In this document: in pieces, positions 34,390 to 43,200 of the stretch
Numbering within the stretch: the first letter of the stretch is position 1
How the letters are laid out: each line of letters starts with the position of its first letter
From: JANPCX01 sp050916095
GTDB lineage: Bacteria > Pseudomonadota > Gammaproteobacteria > Burkholderiales > Burkholderiaceae_C
Reading direction: 5' to 3'
Assembly: GCA_050916095.1 (NCBI GenBank)
Contig: CP050901.1
Span: 3,100,001 to 3,164,000, forward strand
DNA length: 64,000 nt
Translations under genes and position numbers: made by a program
The notes under the pieces: model-generated
Databases searched by the model: none
Told to the model about the DNA's origin: nothing
Seen by the model: the letters and a program-made list of their open reading frames with translations, nothing else

Positions 34390-36021
34390 AGTCGGCCCTG
34401 CAAAATTCATTTCACCCCGCAAGCCATTACTGACGATGGCGTGAATTTCCAACCGAGCAAGTTTTTTGCGCCGAGCCGTGCCCTGGCTGCCCTGAGTTGA
34501 CCCCATAAGCTCAGCCCGAGCAGGGTCAACAAAAACGCCTTCGCGTCTTTTGCAGACTTGGCCGCGATAGCCCGCAGCAGCCAGCGGATGTTGTACCCCG
34601 CCGCACAACTCAGTGCGTGCAGCGCATCACCCAACTCGCCTTTGAGCCAACAGCGCTGCATGCCGTGGTCCACCTTGGTGTGGCCGATCAGCGGCTCGAT
34701 GGCCTGACGCCGTTTGAGCCACTTGCGTTGCACCTTGGTCAGTGACTTGTACTTGCCACGGTGGATGATCTCCACGTTCGGGTTGTCCGCGTCCACGCCC
34801 CGGAACCCCAAGTCCACGACCACTTGCTTGGGCACACGCCCCAGGTCTTGCATCAGGTTGTTGGTTTGCTCCAGTTGCGCAGCCAATGTGTGCCCATCAA
34901 ACGGGTTGCCGGGGAAACTTCTGGCCCCCACCATCAAACCACGCAGGTGCGTGACAGCCAGGCTGACCTTCACACCAAACTCATAGGGCTTCCTGGCCTT
35001 GCCCTTGCCGATGCACTCCACCTCAGGCGCATGCAGCGCGTACAGCTTGCCCTTGTCGCCTCGCTGTTGCGTGCGGATGCGTTCGGCCCGCTCCAACCAG
35101 GTCTTGAGCGCACTCAGCGCTGTCGGCCCGGGTGCCACCAACACATCAAGCTTGCGCTGCACTTCACGCATCACCACCCCGAGGATTGTGCGCTGGCGTT
35201 TGACGGCTTTCTTCAAACGCTTGAACTGCTTGGCGTGGGCGTAACCCCCGGCCTGGCGTCTGAGCGTTTTGGCTTCAAACGCAAATGTCTGCTTCAAACT
35301 GATGCCCACTCGTTTGGCAGCATTCACCACTTTGTGCCGCGCAATCTCCAGCAGCCGACTGTCCACCGGGTGGGCGATGGCCTTCTCCTGCACGGTGGTG
35401 TCCACGATCACGCGTTCCAGCTCGCTGGGCTTGATGGCCTTGATCTGCACCGCTGTCTCGATGGTGGCCTTGAGCAACTGCTCCAGACCTTCTTCGCCCA
35501 CGGCGCGGCGAAAGCGGCCGATCTGGGTTGGATCGCAGGGCAAGCGTGGTTCGTAATACTCCATGCCGCTGAAGAACTGCCACACCACGTTCTCGCTCCA
35601 GCGCTGAACGAGTTCTTCGTCACTGAGGTTGAAGGAGTTCTTCAGGTACTGCAAGCTGGCCATCAGCCGAATTGACAGGCGCGGGCGGCCTGCGGGGCTG
35701 ATGCCGTTGCCAAATTCGACTTCATGCGCTCCCAACAAGTCCGCCGTCACCCGCTTGGAGCCTGGGCGAGCCTGGCGAGCGAAGTGCGGTGCCAGGGCTT
35801 GTTCAATCGCGGCCCAGGGCAGCCGTTTGCTCAAAACCACCAGTGGATGTTTGTGATCGACCATCCCGTCCAGGCGTGCGCGAAAGAAGTCTGCGGTGGC
35901 TGTCATGCAAATCCCCCAGAAAAATTACTCTCCGATAACGATTCCTGAGAGATCCCGTCGTCAGCATTTACCCCATATCGCCAGCATTCATGCGGGTTGC
36001 AGGGGTTTTGCAGGGCCGACT
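34390..36021 (-). mobile_element. Insertion sequence, 1632 bp, copy 1
   Basis: Inverted ends AGTCGGCCCTGCAAAA (left) and TTTTGCAGGGCCGACT (right). It contains one transposase gene on the minus strand. Identical to the copy at 50311-51942 as far as I can compare. Flanks do not show a direct duplication: CTCAAT on the left, GGATAC on the right. It interrupts an IS1634-type transposase on the right. Confidence 0.95.
34407..35906 (-). CDS. Transposase, DUF772 plus DDE domain (IS5-family-like), copy 1
   Basis: 499 residues. N-terminal DUF772 part (GRPRLSIRLMASLQYLKNSF ... FFSGMEYYEPRLPCDPTQIGRFRRAVG). DDE catalytic domain with Asp in RVIVDTTVQEKAI, Asp in VVDLGFRGVD, and Glu in EPLIGHTKVDHGMQRCW. 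Intact reading frame. The product of copy 2 is identical. Exact IS family name is not assigned. Confidence 0.92.
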   Translation of the reverse strand: MTATADFFRARLDGMVDHKHPLVVLSKRLPWAAIEQALAPHFARQARPGSKRVTADLLGAHEVEFGNGISPAGRPRLSIRLMASLQYLKNSFNLSDEELVQRWSENVVWQFFSGMEYYEPRLPCDPTQIGRFRRAVGEEGLEQLLKATIETAVQIKAIKPSELERVIVDTTVQEKAIAHPVDSRLLEIARHKVVNAAKRVGISLKQTFAFEAKTLRRQAGGYAHAKQFKRLKKAVKRQRTILGVVMREVQRKLDVLVAPGPTALSALKTWLERAERIRTQQRGDKGKLYALHAPEVECIGKGKARKPYEFGVKVSLAVTHLRGLMVGARSFPGNPFDGHTLAAQLEQTNNLMQDLGRVPKQVVVDLGFRGVDADNPNVEIIHRGKYKSLTKVQRKWLKRRQAIEPLIGHTKVDHGMQRCWLKGELGDALHALSCAAGYNIRWLLRAIAAKSAKDAKAFLLTLLGLSLWGQLRAARARLGAKNLLGWKFTPSSVMACGVK

Positions 36022-37081
36022 GGATACGCGCCAGTCGCTCCTGGGTCTGCTCGGCCGCACGCACAGGGTTGTGGGCCACCACCAGGCGGTGGCCTTGCCA
36101 CTGCTCTTCCTCGATGATTTCTTCCGTGGCCTGGGCCGCGCGTGCACTCATGGGCTCCAGGAGATCAACAAACTCGCCGTAACGCCGTCCCGGCACCGCC
36201 AAGATGAACTCCAGTGGCCGATCTGCGGCCACGTGCAGCTTGGCCAGCGCCTCGATGTTGTCCAGCGACAGCAGCCCACGGTCGGCCACCACCACCAGGC
36301 GGCGAATGTGCGGGTAGCGCTGGAGCACCGTCTTGAGCGTAGGCTCCAGCGTTGGCGCCTCGGCCGTGTTGCCGTCGAAGACCTCGTGGTAGATCGGCAT
36401 GCCATCGGCCGTTTGCACCACACCCAGCATGAACTGCCGAGCGATGACGCCTTCCTTGGACATGCCGAAGTGGCGCACATCGCCGTCTTGCTGGCTGAGG
36501 CCTTCGGCACGGATGGTGGTCAGGTCGTAGAAGACCACAGAGAGGTCTTTATCGATGAGCGGGCGCAGCAGCTGCGCCACGCAGTCGTCGACCGCATGCT
36601 GGTGGTCCATCAGTGCGTCCATGCTGCGCAGCAAGTGCTGGTGGGTCAGCTTATCCAGATCGACGCCCGGCATGCAGACAGTCTGCAGCCAGCGTAGCAC
36701 CCCCAGCTTGGACTCGGGGTCACACAGCCGGTTGAAGACCATCACGCGGATCGCCTGTTCGACTGCGGTGGTGAAGCGGGCGCGCCGGAATACAGCCCCC
36801 AGGCGATTGAAGCCGAGCTCATGCCACAGCGCATCAAGGGCCCAGACATCACCCAGAGACAAAGCCGACTCGAAGCGCACCTGAGGATCGCCTGCGACCA
36901 CCACGGGCCGCCCCTTGGCACGCAGCAGGCCGTTGAGGAGCGAATCGACCTGGCCGCCACGCTCGTCGATGCGACCCAGCGTGGCCACCGTGCGCTGTCG
37001 AGGCTTGCCGTGTTCATCGCGGAACGACTCGACGAGCTGCGCGTAGGTGCGTTCGCCGGATCGGGTGAGCTTGATGAACAT
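36022..37081 (-). pseudogene. IS1634-family transposase, N-terminal two thirds
   Basis: Begins MFIKLTRSGERTYAQLVESFRDEHGKPRQRTVATLGRI, typical of IS1634 transposases, with the first two catalytic Asp residues in VVFYDLTTIRAEG and LVVVADRGLLS. After residue about 355 (ERLARIQS) the frame runs into the inserted IS, so the Glu-bearing C-terminus is lost. Complete family members run well over 500 residues. Confidence 0.88.
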
Positions 37082-37496
37082 GGCCGAAGTGTAGCCGATC
37101 ACCTACTAAGTGCCAACACACTCAATGTTTATGCGTGCCACTACAGAAAATCCAACTCAGCGCCTCTAACTGGTTGATTTCATTGAGACCAAAGCAGGGA
37201 AACCGCCCGGAATGGACGATTGGTGTCGAACTCGGGTGCCAAAGCCATCGCACACCTCAGCAACAACCCGTCGACAGGCTCAGGCCGAACGGATAGTGGT
37301 TTGTCATGAACTTCGGAGACATCAATAGCTTGCACGAAGGCCCCTCTTGGGCCTGGTCGCAGGAGTGCTGGTGTGGCACATCACTTTGAATCGCACCAGC
37401 TCTTTTGCTTTCTTTCGTTCACCTAAGATTTCAAGCTATAATCTTAGGCTTGATGCCGAGCAGCATTGTTTGTAGCAGGCACAAAAGTATGCAAGC
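37082..37496. other. Non-coding stretch upstream of tRNA-Lys
   Basis: No gene recognised. It holds the left flank of the IS1634 remnant, a single REP-like arm (CCGTCGACAGGCTCAGGCCG at 37268-37287) and, near the end, TATAAT at 37437-37442, a good -10 box for the tRNA-Lys gene with a weak -35. Confidence 0.6.
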
Positions 37497-37572
37497 GGGT
37501 CGTTAGCTCAGTCGGTAGAGCAGCGGACTTTTAATCCGTTGGTCGCGTGTTCGAGTCACGCACGACCCACCA
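37497..37572 (+). tRNA. tRNA-Lys (anticodon UUU)
   Basis: 76 nt, cloverleaf with acceptor GGGTCGT/ACGACCC, encoded CCA, anticodon loop CTTTTAA with TTT at 37530-37532. Lies between two IS1634-type fragments. Confidence 0.97.
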
Positions 37573-37590
37573 ACAAAACCTAAAAAAATC

Positions 37591-37627
37591 AACCACTTAG
37601 CGCAATTTTTGCCTAGGTGGTTTTTTG
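37591..37627 (+). terminator. Rho-independent terminator after tRNA-Lys
   Basis: Stem AACCACTTAG pairing with CCTAGGTGGTT across a short loop, followed by TTTTTTG. Confidence 0.82.
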
Positions 37628-37796
37628 TTGTCTGCGTCGCGGCGGAAGTTTGAGCTCCTGAGTTCGACACCAAACGCTGTAGGTTGTTGATTTGCGTAGA
37701 TGTAGCCTTTATGGCTGCCACTAACGCAATGACATTTGAGCGTCGGCGACCGGTTTTTTGACGTTGAGTGCGGCCAACGAGTTGGCCTGCTGGTTG

Positions 37797-38140
37797 TTAC
37801 ACGCCCGTCACAGGCGCAGCACGGTTGATGCTGACGTTGTGGCGTTGAGTACGGCGCAGTTTCACCAGCGCGTGGTCAGGGCTGAGGTCGTTCTTGGCCA
37901 ACTTCAGCCGCCGGCGCATCACGCGGTGCAGGGTCAGCGCCATCAAACACAGCATCGCTTGCGCGCGAGTGCGCTGTGGCATGCGGTGATACACCGGCGC
38001 GACCTCGATCTCTGACTTCAACGCCCTGAAGCCGCGCTCGATATCGGCCAACGCCTTGTGGCGCTTGATCGCCTCTAATGGCATCAAGCCCGGCACGTTG
38101 GTCACCAGCAACAGCTTGCCGTCCCTCAAGGTTGCAGGCT
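37797..38140 (-). pseudogene. IS1634-family transposase, C-terminal fragment
   Basis: Minus strand reads RDGKLLLVTNVPGLMPLEAI, KRHKALADIERGFRALKSEI and EVAPVYHRMPQRTRAQAMLC, then a basic tail and stop. This is the Glu-bearing end of an IS1634 transposase. It has the same strand as the N-terminal fragment at 36022-37081 but lies upstream of it, so the two are remnants of different insertions or of a rearranged one. The region 37628-37796 shows nothing else. Confidence 0.82.
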
Positions 38141-38246
38141 TCGCGGCCGATATCCATGGCGAGACACTTTCGTCGGGAGGTTGTTTCTCACCCCACCTTG
38201 TTGGCAGCGCCAGCACCCAACGAGAGCTGTTCGACCAGGAGCGCCC

Positions 38247-38609
38247 ATGACTGCAGAACGCCGCCAGTTTTCCCGCGTCACTTTTGACGCACCAGCCCTG
38301 CTCACCGTATGGCAGGGCAAACACATGGCCAAGGTCCTTGACCTGTCCTTCAAGGGCGCTTTGGTCAGCCTGCCCGAACCAACGCGCTGGCCAGTGGGAA
38401 CGCCATGCCAACTCACGCTGCGTTTGGCGCAGTTGGACGTCAGCATCGGCATGTTGGCGGAGGTGGCGCACAGCGAAGACACCTTGCTCGGGCTGCAATG
38501 CCGCAGCATCGATCTGGACAGCATCACCCACTTGCGCAAGCTGATCGAGCTGAATCTGGGTGACCCCGCGTCACTGGAGCGCGAACTGCAAGCGCTTGCT
38601 GCCCACTGA
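38247..38609 (+). CDS. PilZ-domain protein
   Basis: 120 residues, a single PilZ domain, the classical c-di-GMP receptor. The two binding motifs are present: RRQFSR (R-x3-R) at residues about 5-10 and LDLSFKGALV (D/N-x-S-x2-G). AGGAG lies six bases before the ATG at 38247. It is followed by a GAF/GGDEF-like gene after 32 bp, likely one transcript. Confidence 0.9.
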   Translation: MTAERRQFSRVTFDAPALLTVWQGKHMAKVLDLSFKGALVSLPEPTRWPVGTPCQLTLRLAQLDVSIGMLAEVAHSEDTLLGLQCRSIDLDSITHLRKLIELNLGDPASLERELQALAAH

Positions 38610-38641
38610 GCCTGCATTACCCCCCACACACGGAACAAACC

Positions 38642-39715
38642 ATGTCAATTGCCTCCTCCGCCGCCCTCACCCCTCGGCCCGACAACGAAGCAGCCCGCCT
38701 GAATGCGGTGCTTGATCTGAAAATTCTGGATTCCGGACCCGAACCCGAGTTCGAAGCCATCGCACGTGTGGCGGCTCGTCTGTTTGGCACACCCACTGCC
38801 ATGGTGTCGGTCATGGATGACAGACGGCAATGGCTCAAGGCCCAGATTGGCCTCGGGTTGACGGAGTTGCCGCGCCACGATGCGCTGTGCACACTCACCC
38901 TGGCGCAAGCCGCAACCCACCACCAGCCCGTGGTGATTGAGGACCTGTGGCAAGACCCACGAACCGTGCACAACCCATTTGTCACCGGCCCTACCCAATG
39001 GCGCTTTTATGCGGGAGCCCCGCTGTTTGACGCCATGGGGCATGGCCTCGGGACCGTGGCGGTGATGGACACCGTTCCACGCGTCTTCAACATGGCACAG
39101 CGACACGCCTTGAGCGACTTGGCGCTGATGGCGCTCAAAGCCATGGAAGGCCGGGCCCACGGTCTGAAGCTGGCCAATACCGAACACCGGGATCCGCTGA
39201 CCGGGCTGTCGAGCCGCAGTCAGTTTGATTTGGCCCTGGACATTGAGCTGCGCCATGCCATGCGCACGGGTGAGCCCTTCACGGTACTTTGTATCGCGGT
39301 GGACGGTTTGCAAACCGTTGTAGATGGTTTCGGGGCCGACGCTCAAGAACAAGTCTTGTGTCAGTTGTCCAGGCAGCTGGCGCCGCAAGTGCGCCTGGGT
39401 GATGTGCTCGCACGCCTGCACGATGACGAATTCGCCGTGGTCATGCGCCACGGTGACCAAAGCTCAGCCGAGATGTTGGTTTCGCGCATGGTGGGTGCTG
39501 CCAAAGAACCCATCACCTTGCGCAGTGGTGACACCGTGGGCGTGGGCTTGTCGGTGGGCATCGCAGCCTACAGCGACAGCGTGGACAATGCCGCAGCCTT
39601 GCTGTCACAGGCACACCAAGCCTTGCACCATGCCAAACAAAAGAATGAACAGCGCTGGAGCTTCTTTCGTCCCCTGAAAGAAAAACCTGATTTGCGTCTG
39701 ATTCAGAACGGCTGA
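38642..39715 (+). CDS. GAF-domain protein with degenerate GGDEF domain
   Basis: 357 residues. N-terminal GAF domain (about 20-170; EFEAIARVAARLFGTPTAMVSVMDDRRQWLKAQIGL) and C-terminal diguanylate-cyclase-like domain (about 185-345; HRDPLTGLSSRSQFDLALDIEL). The active-site motif reads LHDDEFAVVM, so both glycines of GGDEF are replaced (His, Asp) while DEF remains. The late GLSVGIAAYSD and HQALHHAKQ segments are normal. Catalysis is doubtful; GTP binding without turnover is possible. It pairs with the upstream PilZ gene. Confidence 0.88.
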   Translation: MSIASSAALTPRPDNEAARLNAVLDLKILDSGPEPEFEAIARVAARLFGTPTAMVSVMDDRRQWLKAQIGLGLTELPRHDALCTLTLAQAATHHQPVVIEDLWQDPRTVHNPFVTGPTQWRFYAGAPLFDAMGHGLGTVAVMDTVPRVFNMAQRHALSDLALMALKAMEGRAHGLKLANTEHRDPLTGLSSRSQFDLALDIELRHAMRTGEPFTVLCIAVDGLQTVVDGFGADAQEQVLCQLSRQLAPQVRLGDVLARLHDDEFAVVMRHGDQSSAEMLVSRMVGAAKEPITLRSGDTVGVGLSVGIAAYSDSVDNAAALLSQAHQALHHAKQKNEQRWSFFRPLKEKPDLRLIQNG

Positions 39716-39739
39716 AGCGCTGAGCTATGCTTTGCAGCG

Positions 39740-40192
39740 ATGTCACCGCTGCAACAGACCCTATTTCCTTGTGAAGACGCGCGTGCGCCTGAAAAGGCCG
39801 CGCCCTCAGCGGTTGCGCCACCCGCGCAGCGCGAAGCTTTTTTGCGAGAGCGGCTGCTGGCAAAACTGCAGGCAGCGCAAAACCACGAAGTCGTGTCACA
39901 GGGCAGCGGTGCCTGGGACACCTCAATGCCAGGCCTGAGGGTGTTGTCTTTGAAAAGCAGTGCTGACCACCGCACACTGCGCATTGACATGGCCACACAA
40001 AGCGGATTCACCCGTCCCGACGAGGAGACGCGGCATGAATGCTGGGTATTGCGGGGTGAACTGCGTTTGGGTGGCACCGTGTTGCGCGCGGGAGATTTTT
40101 TGGCCGCGCCCCAACAAGAGCCCGCCGCCCGTTGGTCGTCAGCCGGTGGCGCTCAGCTGCTGCTGATTGCCTGGTTGAACACGCCCGCGTAG
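39740..40192 (+). CDS. Cupin-domain protein, ChrR-type
   Basis: 150 residues. The C-terminal half is a cupin (LRIDMATQSGFTRPDEETRHECWVLRGELRLGGTVLRAGDFLAAP) resembling the ChrR cupin domain of anti-sigma factors. The metal-ligand His spacing is only partly kept (a His in TRHECWVL). No ECF sigma gene is adjacent and the zinc anti-sigma domain is absent, so regulation of a sigma factor is not supported. Follows the GAF gene by 24 bp. Confidence 0.75.
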   Translation: MSPLQQTLFPCEDARAPEKAAPSAVAPPAQREAFLRERLLAKLQAAQNHEVVSQGSGAWDTSMPGLRVLSLKSSADHRTLRIDMATQSGFTRPDEETRHECWVLRGELRLGGTVLRAGDFLAAPQQEPAARWSSAGGAQLLLIAWLNTPA

Positions 40193-40298
40193 TCCTCCTC
40201 ATTGGAAGGCTGTCGGGCTTTCGCACAGTATTCTCATGCTCTATACGGCCCCATCACACAGGCCATGCACACTAAGAACCCTCTTGCCCAGACCACCC

Positions 40299-43200
40299 AT
40301 GAACGCACGCACCACAATCCGCCAAGCCACCGTTGCCATCCTGTCATCGCTGCTCTTGCTGACGGGCTGCGGCCCCAAGACGGACAGCGACGCTTCCAGC
40401 AACAACCGAGCCGAGGTGGGCAGTGCCACGGCCTTTTCGCTGGCCGACTGCAAGGCCCGCTTGCTGGACGGCTCGCCCGCCGTGGCGTTGATGTTCACGC
40501 AACCCTTGGCGCGCTCGCAGGACTGGGGCAAGTTGCTGCAAGCCAAAGAGGGCGACAAGCTGGTGAGCAACCGCTGGGTGCTGTCCGACAACCCGCGTGT
40601 GCTGATGCTCGCCAATGCCACGCCTGACAGCCAGTACCAGGTGCAACTCTCGGCCGATGTGGCAAGCAAGAGCGGTCAAAAGCTGGACACCGCGCAGAAC
40701 TGCAAGGTCAAGGCCGAGGCCATGCCCGAATCGTTTTACTTCGCCAGCAAAGGTGTGGTGCTGCCGGCGGGACAAAACGGTGGGTTGCCGGTGGTCACCG
40801 TGAACACCCCCGAAGTGGACATGCAGTTCCTGCGCATCAATGCCGACGCCTTGCCGCGTTTCCTGGAGCAGGTGGGCGGTCGGCGTGAGCCTCAAGCAGA
40901 CAACACAGATGGCGGCTACGAGGGCGATGACTACTACGACGACAACCAGCGCAAACTCAAAGGCACCATTTCCGGCTACCAGCTGGACGCGCTGCGCGAG
41001 ATGGCCACCAGTGTTTACCTGGGCCGCTTTGCCACCGATGATCGCAAGAACCGCCGCAATGTGAGTTTCTTGCCCGTCGAACAAATCAAGGAACTGCAAG
41101 AGCCCGGTGTTTATGTGGCGGTGATGAACCCGCCGGGACGATTTGGCTGGGACTTCCAGGTCACCTACTTTTACGTGACCGACATCGGCCTGCATGTTCG
41201 CCGCCATGCGGCACAAACCGACGTGTTCACCACGTCCCTCAAAAAAGGCGAGGCGCTGCGCAGCATTGAAGTGAGCCTGATCGACGACGCGGGGAAGGTA
41301 CTGGCACAAGCCAAAACAGATGCCGAAGGGCATGCGGTATTCGCCGGGAACACAGACAAAGCACGTGCCCTGCTGGCGCGGCGCGGCAAGGAAATCTCGG
41401 TCATTGCACTGCGCGATCCGGCGCTGGATTTGTCGGAGTTCGACATTGGTGGCCACCCTTCCCGCAACCTCAAACTCTTCGTCTATGCAGGCCGCGACCT
41501 GTACCGGCCCGGCGAGAACTTCACCGTGTCGGTTCTCGCACGTGATGCCGACGGCAAACCCCTGCAAGGCACCCAACAAAACAGCGCTTCGGCTGCCCCG
41601 TTGACACTGGTATTGAAGAAACCCGATGGCAGCCAGGCCAGCACCCAACTCGTGCGCCCCCATGAAAAAAACAAGGGTTACTTTCAAGCAAGCTTGACCC
41701 TGCCTGCCAACGCACCCACCGGCCGCTGGTTGTTGGAAGCGAAAACCGACCCGGGTGCGAAACGGGCCGACGCCCAGTGGGCGTTTTCTGTGGAGGAGTT
41801 TTTGCCCGAGCGGATGAAGGTGTTGCTCAGCGCACCGGAAGTCGCACTGCAAGGCAAAACACCGCTGGCGGTGGATGTGCAGGGCGATTACCTTTACGGT
41901 GCGCCGGCCACGGGCAACCGGCTGCTCGGCAGCGTGACCACGGAACGGCAACGTTTTCCTGTGGCCAAAAACTGGCCTGGCTTTATCTTTGGCGATGTGG
42001 CGGACGACAACAGCCGCAAGCGACAAGACTTGAGCGAAGAGGTACTGGACGAGACCGGAAAGACCACGGTCAGCATTCCGGTGGATCTCGCAGAACGCAA
42101 CTCCCCCATGACGGTGCGTGCCAGTTTCAGCCTGCTGGAAACCGGTGGCCGCCCTGTGGTGCGGTCGATCGAACGAACTTGGTGGCCGGTGCCTGAGATG
42201 GTGGGCGTGCGGCCTCTTTTTGAGCGGGACGTGGCGCAGGAAGGTGGCCTCGCGGAGTTCGAGTTGACCCGGGTCAACGCCCAAGGCCAGTTCAGCGCGG
42301 GCAAAGACATCAGCATTCGTTTGGTGCGCGAGGAACGTCAGTGGTACTGGCGCTATGACGATGGCCGGGGCTGGAACAGTGGTTACACCGAACAAGAAGA
42401 ATTGATCGAGGCCAGAACGCTGTCGCTTTCCGCGCGCAGCAAACTGAGCCTGCCCGTGAAGTGGGGCCGTTACCGCTTGGAGATCACCGACCCACAAACA
42501 CAGCACACCAGCCGCTACCGTTTTTATGCGGGCTGGGGCGCGCAAGACGCCGACGACGTGGGCAACCGCCCCGACCGTGTGCAACTCAAACTGGAAGGCG
42601 CTCCTTTCAAAGGCGGCGATAAAGCCAAACTCACCATCACCCCACCGCATGACGGTGAAGCCTTGCTCACCGTGGAAGGTGACCGTGTGCTCTACCAAAA
42701 ACGTTTGTCGGTGCGCAGCAGTGGCACCGTGGTGGAATTGCCCGTGGACGCCACATGGCAACGCCACGATCTGTATGTGAGTGTGGTGGCCTTTCGCCCT
42801 GGCAGCCAGGGCGACCGCGTGACACCCGCCCGGGCTTTGGGTTTGGTACACCTGCCCTTGGCGCGTGAAGACCGCAAACTCAAACTCGCTTTGACCGCGC
42901 CCGCCAAAGCGCTGCCCGAACAAACCGTTCCCGTGAAAGTGAAGTTGCTGGATGCAGCAGGCAAACCCCTGGCCGCCAGCAGCAAGGCCATCGTCACGGT
43001 GTCGGCGGTGGACGTGGGCATCCTCAATATCACCAACTACCCCACTCCCAGCCCCACCGACTTTTTCTTCGGCAAACACCGTTACGGTGCCGACTTGCTC
43101 GACCACTACGGCAAGCTGATTGAAGCCATGGAAGGCAACATGGCCAAACAGCGTTTCGGGGGTGATGCTGGCATGCGCGACACACAAAGCCTGCCGCGCA

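Noticed and set aside
34761..35675. A 304-codon plus-strand frame within both IS copies
   Set aside because: Antisense to the transposase with no recognisable domain; present twice only because the IS is duplicated.
39740..40192. Anti-sigma factor ChrR
   Set aside because: Only the cupin part is similar; the zinc-binding anti-sigma domain and a neighbouring ECF sigma gene are missing.
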